Assembly (NCBI GenBank): GCA_023238725.1
Contig: CM041536.1
Location: 16,461,271 to 16,525,270 of the forward strand
DNA from: Scortum barcoo
Taxonomy: Eukaryota > Chordata > Actinopteri > Centrarchiformes > Terapontidae
Reading direction: 5' to 3'
Length of the DNA: 64,000 bases
Shown: positions 23,661 through 35,814 of the stretch, piece by piece
Position numbering within the stretch: the first letter of the stretch is position 1
How the letters are laid out: every line of letters starts with the position of its first letter
The notes under the pieces: model-generated
What the model was told of the DNA's origin: nothing
Database searches by the model: none
Seen by the model: the letters and a program-made list of their open reading frames with translations, nothing else
Position numbers and translations under genes: made by a program

Positions 23661-23769
23661 CTCCTGTGTCTGGATCATGGAAGTTGGGGTCCAGGCCTTT
23701 TTCCAGGAACCTTGAGACCTTTTCAATGCTCCTCTGCTGCACATACTCCATAAACTTCTTCAGGTTTGC
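23661..23769 (-). CDS. shank3: shank3 exon C: SPN-ankyrin junction
   Basis: 109 nt, residues 93-128 plus the first base of codon 129. The acceptor is ccattag and the donor ACAGGAG|gtgagg. It begins ANLKKFMEYVQQRSIEKVSR and ends GLDPNFHDPDTG. The sequence matches the start of the SHANK ankyrin region. It ends in phase 1, so its splice partner must supply two bases; exon D does so exactly, giving Glu-129. Confidence 0.93.
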
Positions 23770-25168
23770 CTAATGGAGGGAGACAAGGGAATGGGGAGAG
23801 AGGGAAGTGGAAGAAGAGACAGCTGTGATTGGGTGATGTCAGACTCTGTGGATGGGGATATGTTTAATAATGCAGTTCAGAGATGAAAGCTTAAGTCACT
23901 GCTTTCTTCTTCTGTGTTTGAAGGCTTTATTTCTGCTCTGTCATGCCAAGCAAATGGACCATGTACAATAGATATATAAGCTATAATAGGATGGACCATA
24001 AAAGACAGGGAAAGGGATGTAAAGTAACACTAAAATGAAGACCTTTCCTTCAGAGATTAGTGCCTAGAAAATGAGATCCTCGGCTAATGTCACATTTTGA
24101 GATCAAATGTAATGGTTACAATATTGTGCAGTGCCTGAGAGCAACACTTTTACATCATTGTGTCTAGCACTGATGTTTAAAATCATTTCCATAAAACAAA
24201 CACAGACATACACAAGCCAATATTTAAATCCTACCAACCAAATCCCAATACACACATACGTTACTGCACACACGCACACAAATACACTTAATTTCCTATG
24301 TGACTTGTGATTAAAAATATTCATCACCTCTGCTCATGGGTGTAAGCCTGTAGAGTATAGAGTGAAAAATGAAGCTATGCGCAAGGTACCAGCACTAACA
24401 ATTCATAATAGATTACTATAGCAAGAAGAATCAGGAAAACAATCTATCTTGGACTATCTGAGACATAAATTTATAACCAAAAATATATCTAATGACTATG
24501 TACTGTACTTTCAAAAGAGATGAAGTAAAAAAACAAAATTACACTATATCTTAATTCTAAACAAATAAAATATCAATGAGACTTTCATTACTATTGCATC
24601 CTCTCAAGGTTTCTCAGCCTGAGTAGTTATGTAACATCCACATGTGCAACAGCCTCCAGGCACACACACATACATACACACATTACATTACATTACATTT
24701 TACACAACTTAATTGTTAAGCACAGAGCATTTACTGTAATGTAACCAACTTAAACATGTACATACAAACACGGACACTCACGTGCAAGGACGCCAACAGA
24801 ATGAAGCAGCAGTTCAGACACTCACCATGTGCGGCATCATATACTGTATCTCCCTCGTTCTAAGAAGTCACACTCTACAACACCTTCCGAAATTTCACAT
24901 CACACAACCCCCTTTCTCTTCACATCAAGTCATCTGCAGCCCGCTTGCCTCTACAAGCCTGCCTCTCGTTCACACACACGCCGCGCTGACATGCTGCAAG
25001 GAGCTGCCGACTGCTACTCTCACCATCTCCAAGTCAAACTGAGTGAGAGAAATTCACTTTGGCTTTTTCCTTTTTTTCCTGGATGTTCTGTGAGGCAGTT
25101 GTTATGGTGATGGGATACAAAGACAGCTCTGGCAGCCAATGTACACGAGTGGGAAGAGCACTGAGGTT

Positions 25169-25206
25169 TTGTGTGTGTGTGAGTGTGTGTGTGTGTGTGT
25201 GTGTGT
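25169..25206 (+). repeat. TG microsatellite
   Basis: About 18 TG units with one GAG-type interruption. Confidence 0.9.
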
Positions 25207-28200
25207 CCTGTATAATGCCCAGGTTAATGCCTTCAAGAGGCTTGGGGATAATTTGCCAGTGATTAGCTGTATCTGATGTGTGTTTTATTTCCTGTTGAAC
25301 AGAGGCTAATAAAAAAAGCTTAGTTTTATCTGCTTTGGAGAGGCTTTTAATAAACTCTTGATAGTTTCTTCCTATTATCTTTTTCTGTGATACACACGTG
25401 CAAAAATACTAACAGCATAATTTCTAAGTTAACGCGATACTGACAATTGTCTAAATATTCTAAAAAATCAGGAGGACAGTCTGTCATACATATGATTTGA
25501 AAATCAAAGCTCTGTGCAGAACTGGTAGAGTGACTAAATACAATCTGCTCACTGTTATTTAAGAGCATTCATTTGCAATGAAAGAAATCAATATTAAACA
25601 TTGATCAAAACAGCATTTTATCCAAATTTCAATAAAATATGAAAAAACAGTTAAATAAAAAAAATGAACTACTTTGAATTACATTACAAATCCACCCAGC
25701 TAAGTTTTAATAAGTAGGTAAGACAGTTTAACAGTTAACATTTCAAGCTGCTTCCAAACTGCCCTGATTTTATCCTTTGACAATATAAAAAAATCATCCA
25801 AACTTTAATCTTTGCCCCTCTTTCATGTCTCCTCCTTCAGATACTGCAATTCTGTTTCTTCTTGACTTAGTTAAAAAAGTACTTCCCATATTCCTACCTT
25901 TCACAAAATATTGCAAAAGCTTTCACTTGGTATGAAGTGTGTAGTGACTGCGAATCATTTTATTTCATCAATCTGTACACTGTGCAACCACTTAACAGTA
26001 AATTTGTCTGTCTTATGCAATTAATTTTCATTCATCATCCAAACTTGTGCATATACATGAGGGAATGGCTGGCAAGTGGGATAAAAATCCTCCTCCACAG
26101 GTCATAAAATGCATGTGGAATTAAAAGGTAGAACATGTAAAAGGAGTAAAAAAACATTCAGTCTGTTAACATTTCATTCATTCATTTGCCAAGTTTTGCC
26201 AATCCTGTAGGTTATTCATTAGAGGCATTCTGTCTTTTGTCTTCTATTAAAACTGATAAACAAATGAGGGGTGGGTGATGAATTAATTAGGACCAAAAAC
26301 AAGGTAAATCACACAATCACATTCTATAAAACCTTGGTAGCGGGTGGGAAGGACCGTTAAGACCAGTGATATCGTCCTTGATATGTTATGTATTTTCTAT
26401 CCCAATGCAACATTTTACTTAATAATAAACAATATAATCATCAGGAAAGGTCCTTAAATTAATCCTAGTGAGCTGAAATAATTACCACTCAACGTTTTAA
26501 GAAACTGTTTTGTCAGACCATGACAGATTGACTTGATACAAAATATGGGCTTTACAAAGTGCATGAGGCAAAATGCTGCCAATAGGAGATGGTTGGAGGG
26601 CTGTGATCAAGCTCATTGTTGAAGAAGTGGATGTGTACATGAGTGGTCATATTGTGAGTAACTATTTCTAGATACTTTTGCTTAGGGAGAGTCACTGAAT
26701 GTGAAAAGTACAGATCCATGTTTCCATTAGCAGCCTTTTAAACTTTGAAGTTTGCTGTTGTTGCTCAGGTGTATGCTGCAGTTAACATAAGAAGGCATAA
26801 ATCTGATCTGATGTTCTCCACCCAACAACTTTAAAAGTTTATAGCCTCTTCTCCATCAGACTAGATTATTCCTTACCAATGTCCACATTCATACAGCTCA
26901 ACAGTTTGATTGCAATGTTTCAGGTAGGGCCATCTGCTATAGTTTCCTCCACAGATAACACGTGAGTTTACAAGTGAAACACGATCACATACACAAGTGC
27001 ACATAAATGCACCTTATGCCACTAAGCGGACCTAAATCACAGTAACCGTTGTCTTCTCCAGGGAAGAAGAGCAAGAGAGGAAACAGAAGAAATAAAAATG
27101 ACAAATGTGGTACACTGTGGTGCACAACACACACACACATCTGTAGTATGTACACACGTGCACATATGCACGTAAATACATACCTGTGTATGTTTATGTT
27201 TAGAGAAGCTCAGTCTAGATAAAAAGAAAGTACTAAAAAAATCTACAGTCTTCAAACATCTACAGATGTAATTCATCACAGACAGAAAAAGCTCCTCAGT
27301 CACATCCTGACATACTGTACTGCTGCACAGAGTTATGAAAAAACAGCACACATATCCTGTTTAACTTTACAAGGAAAGATGTACTCTTAGTCATTCCATA
27401 GTCATTTTGGTCAATAAAGAAGCAGACTGTTCCCATCTCAGTAGCCATTCAGTGATTACCAACCCAGCAGGAAACGCTCGGGCTGCAAATACTATTATGT
27501 TCAAACTGTAGTGACAAAATATTGCTCATCTTTAAATTCTCAGTCTTATTATGTTTCAACTTCACTGCTCCTCAAGTCGCACTTCATTCCAAATTATTTT
27601 GGTCTGACGTAGCAACAGTGACAGTATTATATTTTAAGAGAAATAATACTTAGGGATTATCATGTATGTCCTCCTTCCATCTGCCATGATTTATCAGTCT
27701 GACACTAAACGTGCTAAGGTTGTGTATTCTTGTATCTCATAGCTACCTCCCAGTTTGGAAGATCTGCATGATCTGCATGATTAGAAATTACTCTAACCAT
27801 TTTGACACAGATATGATGTTTGTCCCTACAGTCTTTTCACATACGGCTAAAAAACTGTATGCTTCTACTACTTTTCCAGAAACAAATCTGATGAAGAATA
27901 TGCTAAAATAGATTATTAATAAAAGTAATCTGAGCAATCCAACCACTGATAAAGATATTGATTTCACATTCATTCAGTAACCTGAGAGACACTCCCTACC
28001 CAACACTTCACTAAAGTATTTAACAGTAGGTGAGTATTTAGGAGTATTTAGCCATAAGCTAGGGTTTAGGGAACCTTCTGATATTTAGGGGTGGCTTAGT
28101 TACTCTTGCACCCACTGCATTTAAGAGCTTAGGATTGTCCTCAGAATTACACCTGGAGGACTCCAGACCCCTGACGAATTTAGGATTCCTTTAGACTTTT

Positions 28201-31200
28201 ATTTAAATATTGGCACATTTGGTTACGGGTCCTGAATACTATGCAGCACCTTGTAAAGGACCACCAATCAGATGCAGAAGATGAGTTGAAGAGCCACTCC
28301 AGCAAGCAGGACAAAGAGGATAAAGGTTCCCTCTTTTAGTTCAGTACCCTGAGGAGGCTCTTGTCCTCTCCACCACTAAGGGGGGATTATCTGCTTCAAC
28401 CTGATAAAAACCTGGGTAGGAGGCCAGAAATTATAGAGACAAGACGACTTTCGTTGCCACCCTTGCTGTCTCCTCTGCCTCTTTTTCCTCACACTGTGCT
28501 CGGCAACTATTCTCCCTTGTTTTTGTTTTTTTTGCCTCGTTTGTAAAGTGTTTTTGCCACAGCTTCATAAAAAAGAGGTGTACACACTCATTGTCCTGTT
28601 CAATAGTCTATGTGCATCCATGTGTGATCCATACAGGATGTACGTATGTGTGTCAGACACTTTCACTGCCCTATATTTACTCTCATAACCACATGGCCAC
28701 ATAGCCCCTGGTCCCTCACAGCTGGCCTACAGTACTTTGTGCCATGGGTGAGTAGTAATTACAACGCTCACCAACATGATGCTTATTCGGGAGGATCATA
28801 TACTGGTCTAATGTGAGCTGGCCCGTGAAATACACACATGCTCTAAAGCGTCACAACTGTTTAGGCAATAAAAGACAGTGAGGCAGTGCAGTGGGTCATA
28901 GGGAAGCTCTGGGGACCATCAGACATAAGGATGATATGAGCACAGCCGAAACAGTTGGGAAAGAGCAGAGGCCTTTAGCCGACTTAGAAGTAATGCTTTT
29001 TTCAACACAGAGTCCTGCTATCAGTGCCAGCTGAATTACAGATTCTGAATTATAAAGACAGGCATATGGTTAGAGAAAAATATATTCACACATTCCGATT
29101 AAGGCCCAATTAACTATACCTGAATATGACATACAACCATGGCCATAAGACTGTTAAACTCCTATCATCATATCAAGACTATTTTGCACCTTGTTAAATG
29201 TTGAATGCACCAATTAGTCTATTCAGCCTTTCTGACAGATTTGGAACTGACTGATTTGGAAACAGTCATGACACTGACTGATAAATTAGACCCAACAGTC
29301 TCACCGATGACCAAATCAGCTAAACTGTTGTGGTAATTTTGATTAAATCAATTAATTCTAAGCATTCTGTTAATAAAAAAATCTATAGGAAATTCTGTAC
29401 ATATACGATATAATATTCCTAATTACAACCATCGTGGAGGTACAGTTTCAGGCAGTGTCCATTAATGCAATCCTACCAAAAGCATTGGCTAACTGTGTTT
29501 CATTGTATAAAACAGATGCTCTTGCTACAAATTCTGGCATCAACAATCAGTCACACAACTGCCTATTCTCGTGTGTAGTCACGTCAGCACCCTTATCTGG
29601 CACAGAGTGTTCCTGATTCTCTGTGTGTCTGTGCTTTGTTGACAGTCACTTATATAAAGGCTGGGGCGAGAATGGGTAGGCCTCGACCCCTGACTCAGAT
29701 GCTTTGTACAGACGCCGTCCCCCTGCAGGGGCACTGCATTTTAATTAGGCACACAAATTGAGGGAGACACAACTCGATGTTAGATATATGCAGGATTTAG
29801 TAACATTCTCATAGCCTGACTCAAGCAACGCCTTTCAACAGCAGTGAGACAGCAATTTACATCTCACTTCAGTGGCAGACTACTTATCACTGACAAGTGT
29901 CTGTGTGCCATATTACTTTTGTGATTTATCAGAAATAAACATCTGTCAAAAACTTAAAATGAAGTGGAATAATTTAGAACAATTGATTTAAATGAATGTG
30001 CTGTACTATCACAATGCATAATAACATACATAAGAATATTCAGCATGTTGAGATAAAGACGACATTATTTTTAATCTGGAATATGAGACATATTCCATAA
30101 CAGAGGATACAAATGTAGGCTACCCTTTTTAAATAGTGCTAGAATAAGTCATAGGTAGTAAAAAACTGACAGTAAGGGAAGAGAGGGAATGATAGATAAG
30201 ACAGATAACATGCACATAGATTGAAAACATAATAAGCAGGGCAAACAAGACAGGCACAGTTCCTGAAAGATGATGATAGTAAGCTACAGCTGCACAGTAA
30301 AGGTGATGCTGTAAATAAAATTGCGAAAATATGTCACTTTGATAATTTTGTAAAAATATGGATTTGTAGTTAGAGACAGACTGGAGTCACAAACTGAAAG
30401 TAAAGCGAAGCATGCAGTCTATTTACACAGCTCCCTAGTTGAGGAAGATAAAGGTGAGAGGAATCATGTAAGAATACTAAGATGCATTTGGCAAAACCTC
30501 AAAGCAAACAGTGAGAGTAGAGACTGTATAGTGAAGCTGTCACTGGTCTACTGCATCTTCCATCTGACTCAAGGTTCACTATCAAAAGAGAGGCTCCTCT
30601 TTTTGAACCTATTCTCATCAGAAGGGAAAAAACAGGCAAATGGCTTAGCTAGTTTTATTTGTCAGTTTATTCTATAATTCATGGATTTATTGCAGAGTAT
30701 GAGGGTCTAGAAGCATGTTCCCATAAAAAATGCAACACAGTTACATGGTGTGGCAGAAACATAAGAAAATGGGTTCACGTGAAGGGAAGGAATGGAGGAG
30801 AGAAGTGCAAAGACACGACAGAAGAAGAGAAGGATGTGGAGAGGAAATGAGAGTAGAGGACTAAACTATTTACAGCTATAGTCTCTGTTATGTCAAGTAA
30901 TTTAGTTTTTTCTTGCAACTTTCAGACAGAGTAACTCCTTTCACAAATACACCCACTTATACACTGTAGAGTTGTTGCATAATATAATTTCTACTGTGGG
31001 CACATCTTTTACTATAAAACAGTCAATGGTGAGCTGATTTGATCAGCAGTCCCACAGTCAAACTATTTTTAGACTCAGGTGCTGCTAATATTCAGTCAGG
31101 TTTTCTTTTTTCTTTTCAGTCCATCCAAGATTTGGGCAAGACCATGTTTTCTGAGACTCCAACCCAGTACCAAAGACCAATTAAATGTGCCTTTTTTGGA

Positions 31201-31848
31201 TGCATCAGAATTGGATACTTCACTGGCGAACACCTATTTTTAGATTATTTGAAATTCTGTTACAGTAGATATGGTTTTGGTCTTTGTTCATTTCCAGACT
31301 TCATTCTTCTGACCATTGTGAATGACTGTGAGCCAATCTTATCATGGTAAAATAATGGCTCCACATGTCAAACAGGGTCCAGAATGGCTGCCTGATACAA
31401 TGGCAGTACATAAAGCACCAGCAGCTTTAACTTCCTGAGTTGCTAATCTAGGACAAACATGAAACCATGTAAGTTTAATAGTGCATCCATGTGTGTGTGT
31501 GTGTGTGTATTTGTGTGTTTGGCTGGAGTACCTGGGGCGCAAGATGAAAAGCCAGAGGGATTTTGTCTAAGTCATTCTGTGTGTGAGGCAGTAAATGAAC
31601 TAATTCTATTGCATTCCATGACAATTACAACAATGACCTATTCAATACATGAGAGGGAAAGAAAATTAAATTAATAAACACAAATCAATGGTAAACAAAG
31701 GAGAGAAATAAGATTTGCCAAGAAATTAAGTGTAATAGCATCTAGCAAATCAGACAAATGTGATGGAATATCTTGCAGCATCTGACCATCATCAAATAAA
31801 TGACAGCAATCTGAAATTTCTCTGGTGTGATCATCTCAGCATTACATT

Positions 31849-32135
31849 ACATTTATTTAGCTGAAACCTTTATCCAGAGCAACTTAAAATAACTGCATTC
31901 CAGCATTCCCAAATATTGGGAATATATCACAATCATGCCAATATCAACTTAATCAAATATGTTAAGACAAGAGATGGGCCACGGTGAACAGATTTTTGAT
32001 CTGCAACAAAAGATGTTTTGCGTTTTTGCTGTCCTGCTGTCAATGGAGAGCTCGTTCCACCATTGTGGAGCCAGGACAGCAAACGGTCGTGATTTTATTG
32101 AGCGGCAGCTTCCCTCATAGAGAGGGAGCAGCAAG
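31849..32135 (-). mobile_element. transposon remnant with LINE-like WWNEL motif
   Basis: The minus strand reads FAVLAPQWWNELSIDSRTAK (about 32080-32020). This resembles the last coding block of L2-type fish LINEs, whose form as I recall it is RxFAVxAPxxWNxLPxxxRTA. The adjacent plus-strand stretch 31849-31893, with attacatttatttagctga and tttatccagagcaactta, resembles a sequence repeated widely in fish genomes. Family assignment is uncertain. Confidence 0.5.
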
Positions 32136-32339
32136 CTGACTGGCAGAAACAGAGCACAGTGGACAGGCTGGGGTGTAGTTTCACCATATCACCAACAAAC
32201 ACTTGGGCAGCCACTCTCTCTTAATCATTCCTATTTATACACATGCAAGTGTCATTAAAAAACAAATACTTTTTGAATAATTACCAGAAAATGGCAAGAC
32301 AACTTCAGAAATACTTTAGAAAACCAATCAGTTAGTAAC

Positions 32340-32382
32340 ATTGTCTACACTTTACAATTGTTTGTTGTAAAGTGTAGACAAT
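32340..32382. repeat. 18-bp perfect inverted repeat, 7-nt loop
   Basis: The arm 32340-32357 (attgtctacactttacaa) is exactly complementary to 32365-32382. Beyond a single mismatch, a few more outer pairs are possible. A third, slightly shorter copy of the right arm with its flank (tgtaaagtgtacaatatt) occurs at 32427-32444. The acactttacaa word suggests a MITE-type terminus, which is inference. Confidence 0.9.
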
Positions 32383-34526
32383 ATTATGATCACCTGCATC
32401 TAACATAACAGCCCTCCTATGAATACTGTAAAGTGTACAATATTCATTTATTTGGAGAACTATTAATTTCAGGTTGTTAATTTAATTTCATTCTTGGAGT
32501 CCAAGAATATAACCTTGGAAGAAACATACGAATACATAATTTCAGTTTTTATGTATTTCTTAATATCAGTAAACTATAAAAGAGCTGAGGACATCTGGAC
32601 ACTAGTTACACGTTTAGAAATAGGATAGGGGAGCATATATGTTCATCAGCTCAGTGGAAATGTAATTCAATCCCATTACACTAAACTCCACATATCTATC
32701 TAGTCACTAATTGAATACCAAATATTTTTTTCAATCTGAAAAAAGATTAATTATAACAATAAAAATGGTGGGCAAAAGTAGCGATTACAAAAACAAACAG
32801 TGTAATGCAAATCAAATTTCATTCACAAAAAGCTCAGATGAAGTTCATGTTGCTCTTAACGTGTTAATTCTTACTTTTTCTTCAGAGTTTATGGAGACCG
32901 TTAAGAAAGACGTGTTTTTTTTGTCTCATATTTATACACATACAGTATTCCACACTTGCTAAATTGTTTTTAATTCTGTTTTAGTACAGTTACATATGAG
33001 AATTTGTGTTCTTATGGGATCTAGGAGTTAAGAAAAACCCCTTACACATGTTACAAATAATTCTGAGTGCAACTGTTTGTTTATATTGTTTTGATTGTCA
33101 ATCTATTTTATTTGACACATTTACCACAATAATTACTGTAACTTTCACTACAGTGAAGTGATGTAAATCCAAGCTGACTACTGCTGCAAAAAGGAGGCAA
33201 CTTTTGAATAAATCTTGTTTTCAAATTGCTGAGTAAAATGTTTCAACATCTATCACACAGACACAGATGCAGAGAGTATGTTTAACATTACATCTTGATT
33301 GTGGATTTAGTAAAGCTGTCCAATAAAAGAACATATTAATTAACCTTCTTGGTTTAATGTGGGTGTTTAAACTCTCTAAGAGATTCAGAGCTGCTGCGTA
33401 CCACTTCACGCCTATTAAAACAGATTGGTTTTGCTTTGTGTGTTTTAGCTGTGTGTGCCTATAAGCACTTCTACCTCTGTTTATGTCTGTTTGGACCTCA
33501 GCCTACAGTATGTTTGTCTGTGAGAGCGAGAGCTTAACTAATCTCCAATATCCATACCTAACAGGCTTAAATTGTAATGCTCTCAGCTACAAAAAGACCA
33601 ATATACTGTCTGACAGAGTATGGATTTGATCCCAAGAAATGGGATTTTCAGTGAGGGGAATCTTCAACCTTTACAGTATAGTGGCAAAATAAATCTCTGA
33701 GTAATTTGATACACTTTTAAGCTTAGAGGGAGACTAACGCCACAGGAAAAAAGCACTGGAGGCTTGAGAATGAAATTCACTGGACTCATTCACATATATA
33801 CGTACACAAGCTTTCACGCACAAACACAAACCGGTGTGCACAAACATAAAATAACACTTACTGATTCATAATTGAACATACTAAACATATTTTTTATTTA
33901 TGACGAATGAGTGCAGTAAAAAAAAAATCTCCTCAAACTCAGAGATGGGAATGATGTTACTATGGCAACAGCATCTAACACATCATCAACCGTAAATGTT
34001 TCTACGTAAGATGGTATTCAATTTTACACCTCTCTGGGGAGGATTTAGAAAGAAGCCCAATCTCACAGTTTGCTTAGTTCCCCTGACATACAGTCATTAT
34101 CATGATAATCACAGTAGCTGTTCTAAATAACTTGCTCCCACACTGTCCCTCACAGTTTTTAGAGACTTCAGAGATTTTAGTTAGTCACTTCACAAAGACT
34201 TATTTCTGCTGGTCTTTGTTTGTGTAGGGGGTTCCTGATCTTTTTAGTGATGTTTTTTAAGGGTAATAGCAAGCATATAAAGGCCAACAAGAAAAAAAGA
34301 CAAAGACAGAGAAACAAAAATGCCTCGCTGCATTCTAGCCTAAAGCCAGCTTTTACCTGGACCCATGCCATCTGCTGACACAGCATGCACATACCACTAT
34401 GGTCACCCTATTATGTGGGCTATCTCTGTCTTTAAACCATATGAAATGAGACAAAACAGACTAACAGATCTGATACAATCCCTCTGTTGCTTATCTACTC
34501 ATTAGCTACTACTTTCCTATTGATGT

Positions 34527-34528
<2 letters not shown>

Positions 34529-34574
<46 letters not shown>
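34529..34574. repeat. 46-bp perfect AT palindrome
   Basis: An alternating AT array capped by ac on the left and gt on the right; every base pairs around the centre. Confidence 0.95.
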
Positions 34575-34575
<1 letters not shown>

Positions 34576-35716
34576 TGGGCTGTACTTTATGTAAAATCTA
34601 AATGTAACAAGAGTCACTGTTTCACAACCAGTTTACTGTGATTGCCAAGTCGCAAATTTTGAATAGGAAATCTAGAAATTCAAAGCTGACAAACATACAA
34701 ACAAACAAACTGGGCACTATAAACTGAATGTGGTTCCACATACCTCCTTTCTGTATGGGTATATAAATAAGAACAGAGTCAGAAGATTACCTGCATAGCC
34801 TCACTGTTGCAGTTACCTACATTTACTCTTGATCTCATGAGTCGTTTTAACAGTGTGTTGTGTCTAACCTCTGTTCCCCGGCTCCTGGTATCTCTCTTAC
34901 GTAGCAGCATGATATCTCCTGAGTAATCCTTTTCAGAGGCACTGGGATGATTCCTTTTAGCTCTGTATAATGACTAGTTTTGCTCTGATGAACTACAGTT
35001 TGGGGAGGCGGGACAGTGTGAACTAGCTCTGTTAAGGTTGGCAGAAGGCCGGAACAAAGCAGAGCAAAGCCACGGCTTCTTTCCCGCTCATCAACACACT
35101 CACACACATGCAGAGCACTGACGTATTGTTTGCAAACCCCCAAAACAGATTTTGCTGTATGCACAACCAATTCCACCCACCCTCCTAGCCAACCTGGCAG
35201 CATGGCTTTGTCCAGCATTGTCTCTTCCATCAGCACAATTGAGTTCTGGCTTATTTGCCAACCCATTAATGCAAAAACAGAAGGCATAAGCATAAACAGG
35301 AACACACAAATGTGAACATACAGACCCGTGTTAAATACTACACCGAGACAAACACACAGGCAAGATCCCTATAAAAAGGCAGACCGTTCATGGGTGTTGT
35401 TACAGTGACACTCCATATCTTGGTGATGCCAGTACAGCGGCACAGTGCTTTGAAACTTTGGTTTGAAGAATGAGTGTGATCCAACAGCTCAGCACACTTG
35501 GTTTTCATAACTTTTTGTCCCTTTATTTGGTGAAGTTGGATGTCCTTTCTCATGTCTTGTTTGTCTTTCCCATTTATTCCACATTTTTTAACCAGCTGAC
35601 ATTCATCTGAAGGCAGCAGATAACTGTTCCATCTGCAGTCTCTAACTGACTGTTTAAAAAATAACCACAGAAACCTTGGTCCTTATGTGCACATCAAACT
35701 TGTTGTTTTGATCACA

Positions 35717-35719
35717 TAT

Positions 35720-35790
<71 letters not shown>

Positions 35791-35814
35791 ATCTATCCAT
35801 CCATCCATCCATCT
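35717..35814 (+). repeat. TTTC tetranucleotide array followed by ATCC units
   Basis: About 18 TTTC units (GAAA in the transcript) pass into six ATCT/ATCC units at about 35791-35814. Lys/Glu-rich frames on the minus strand are artefacts. Confidence 0.95.

Noticed and set aside
31039..31350. 103-codon plus-strand open frame
   Set aside because: No recognised domain, no splice support, and AT-rich surroundings; not reported as a gene.
34847..35305. 152-codon minus-strand open frame, the longest outside recognised exons and LINE
   Set aside because: It starts at a GTG, resembles nothing I know, has low-complexity parts and no splice or promoter signals. Chance is the simplest reading.
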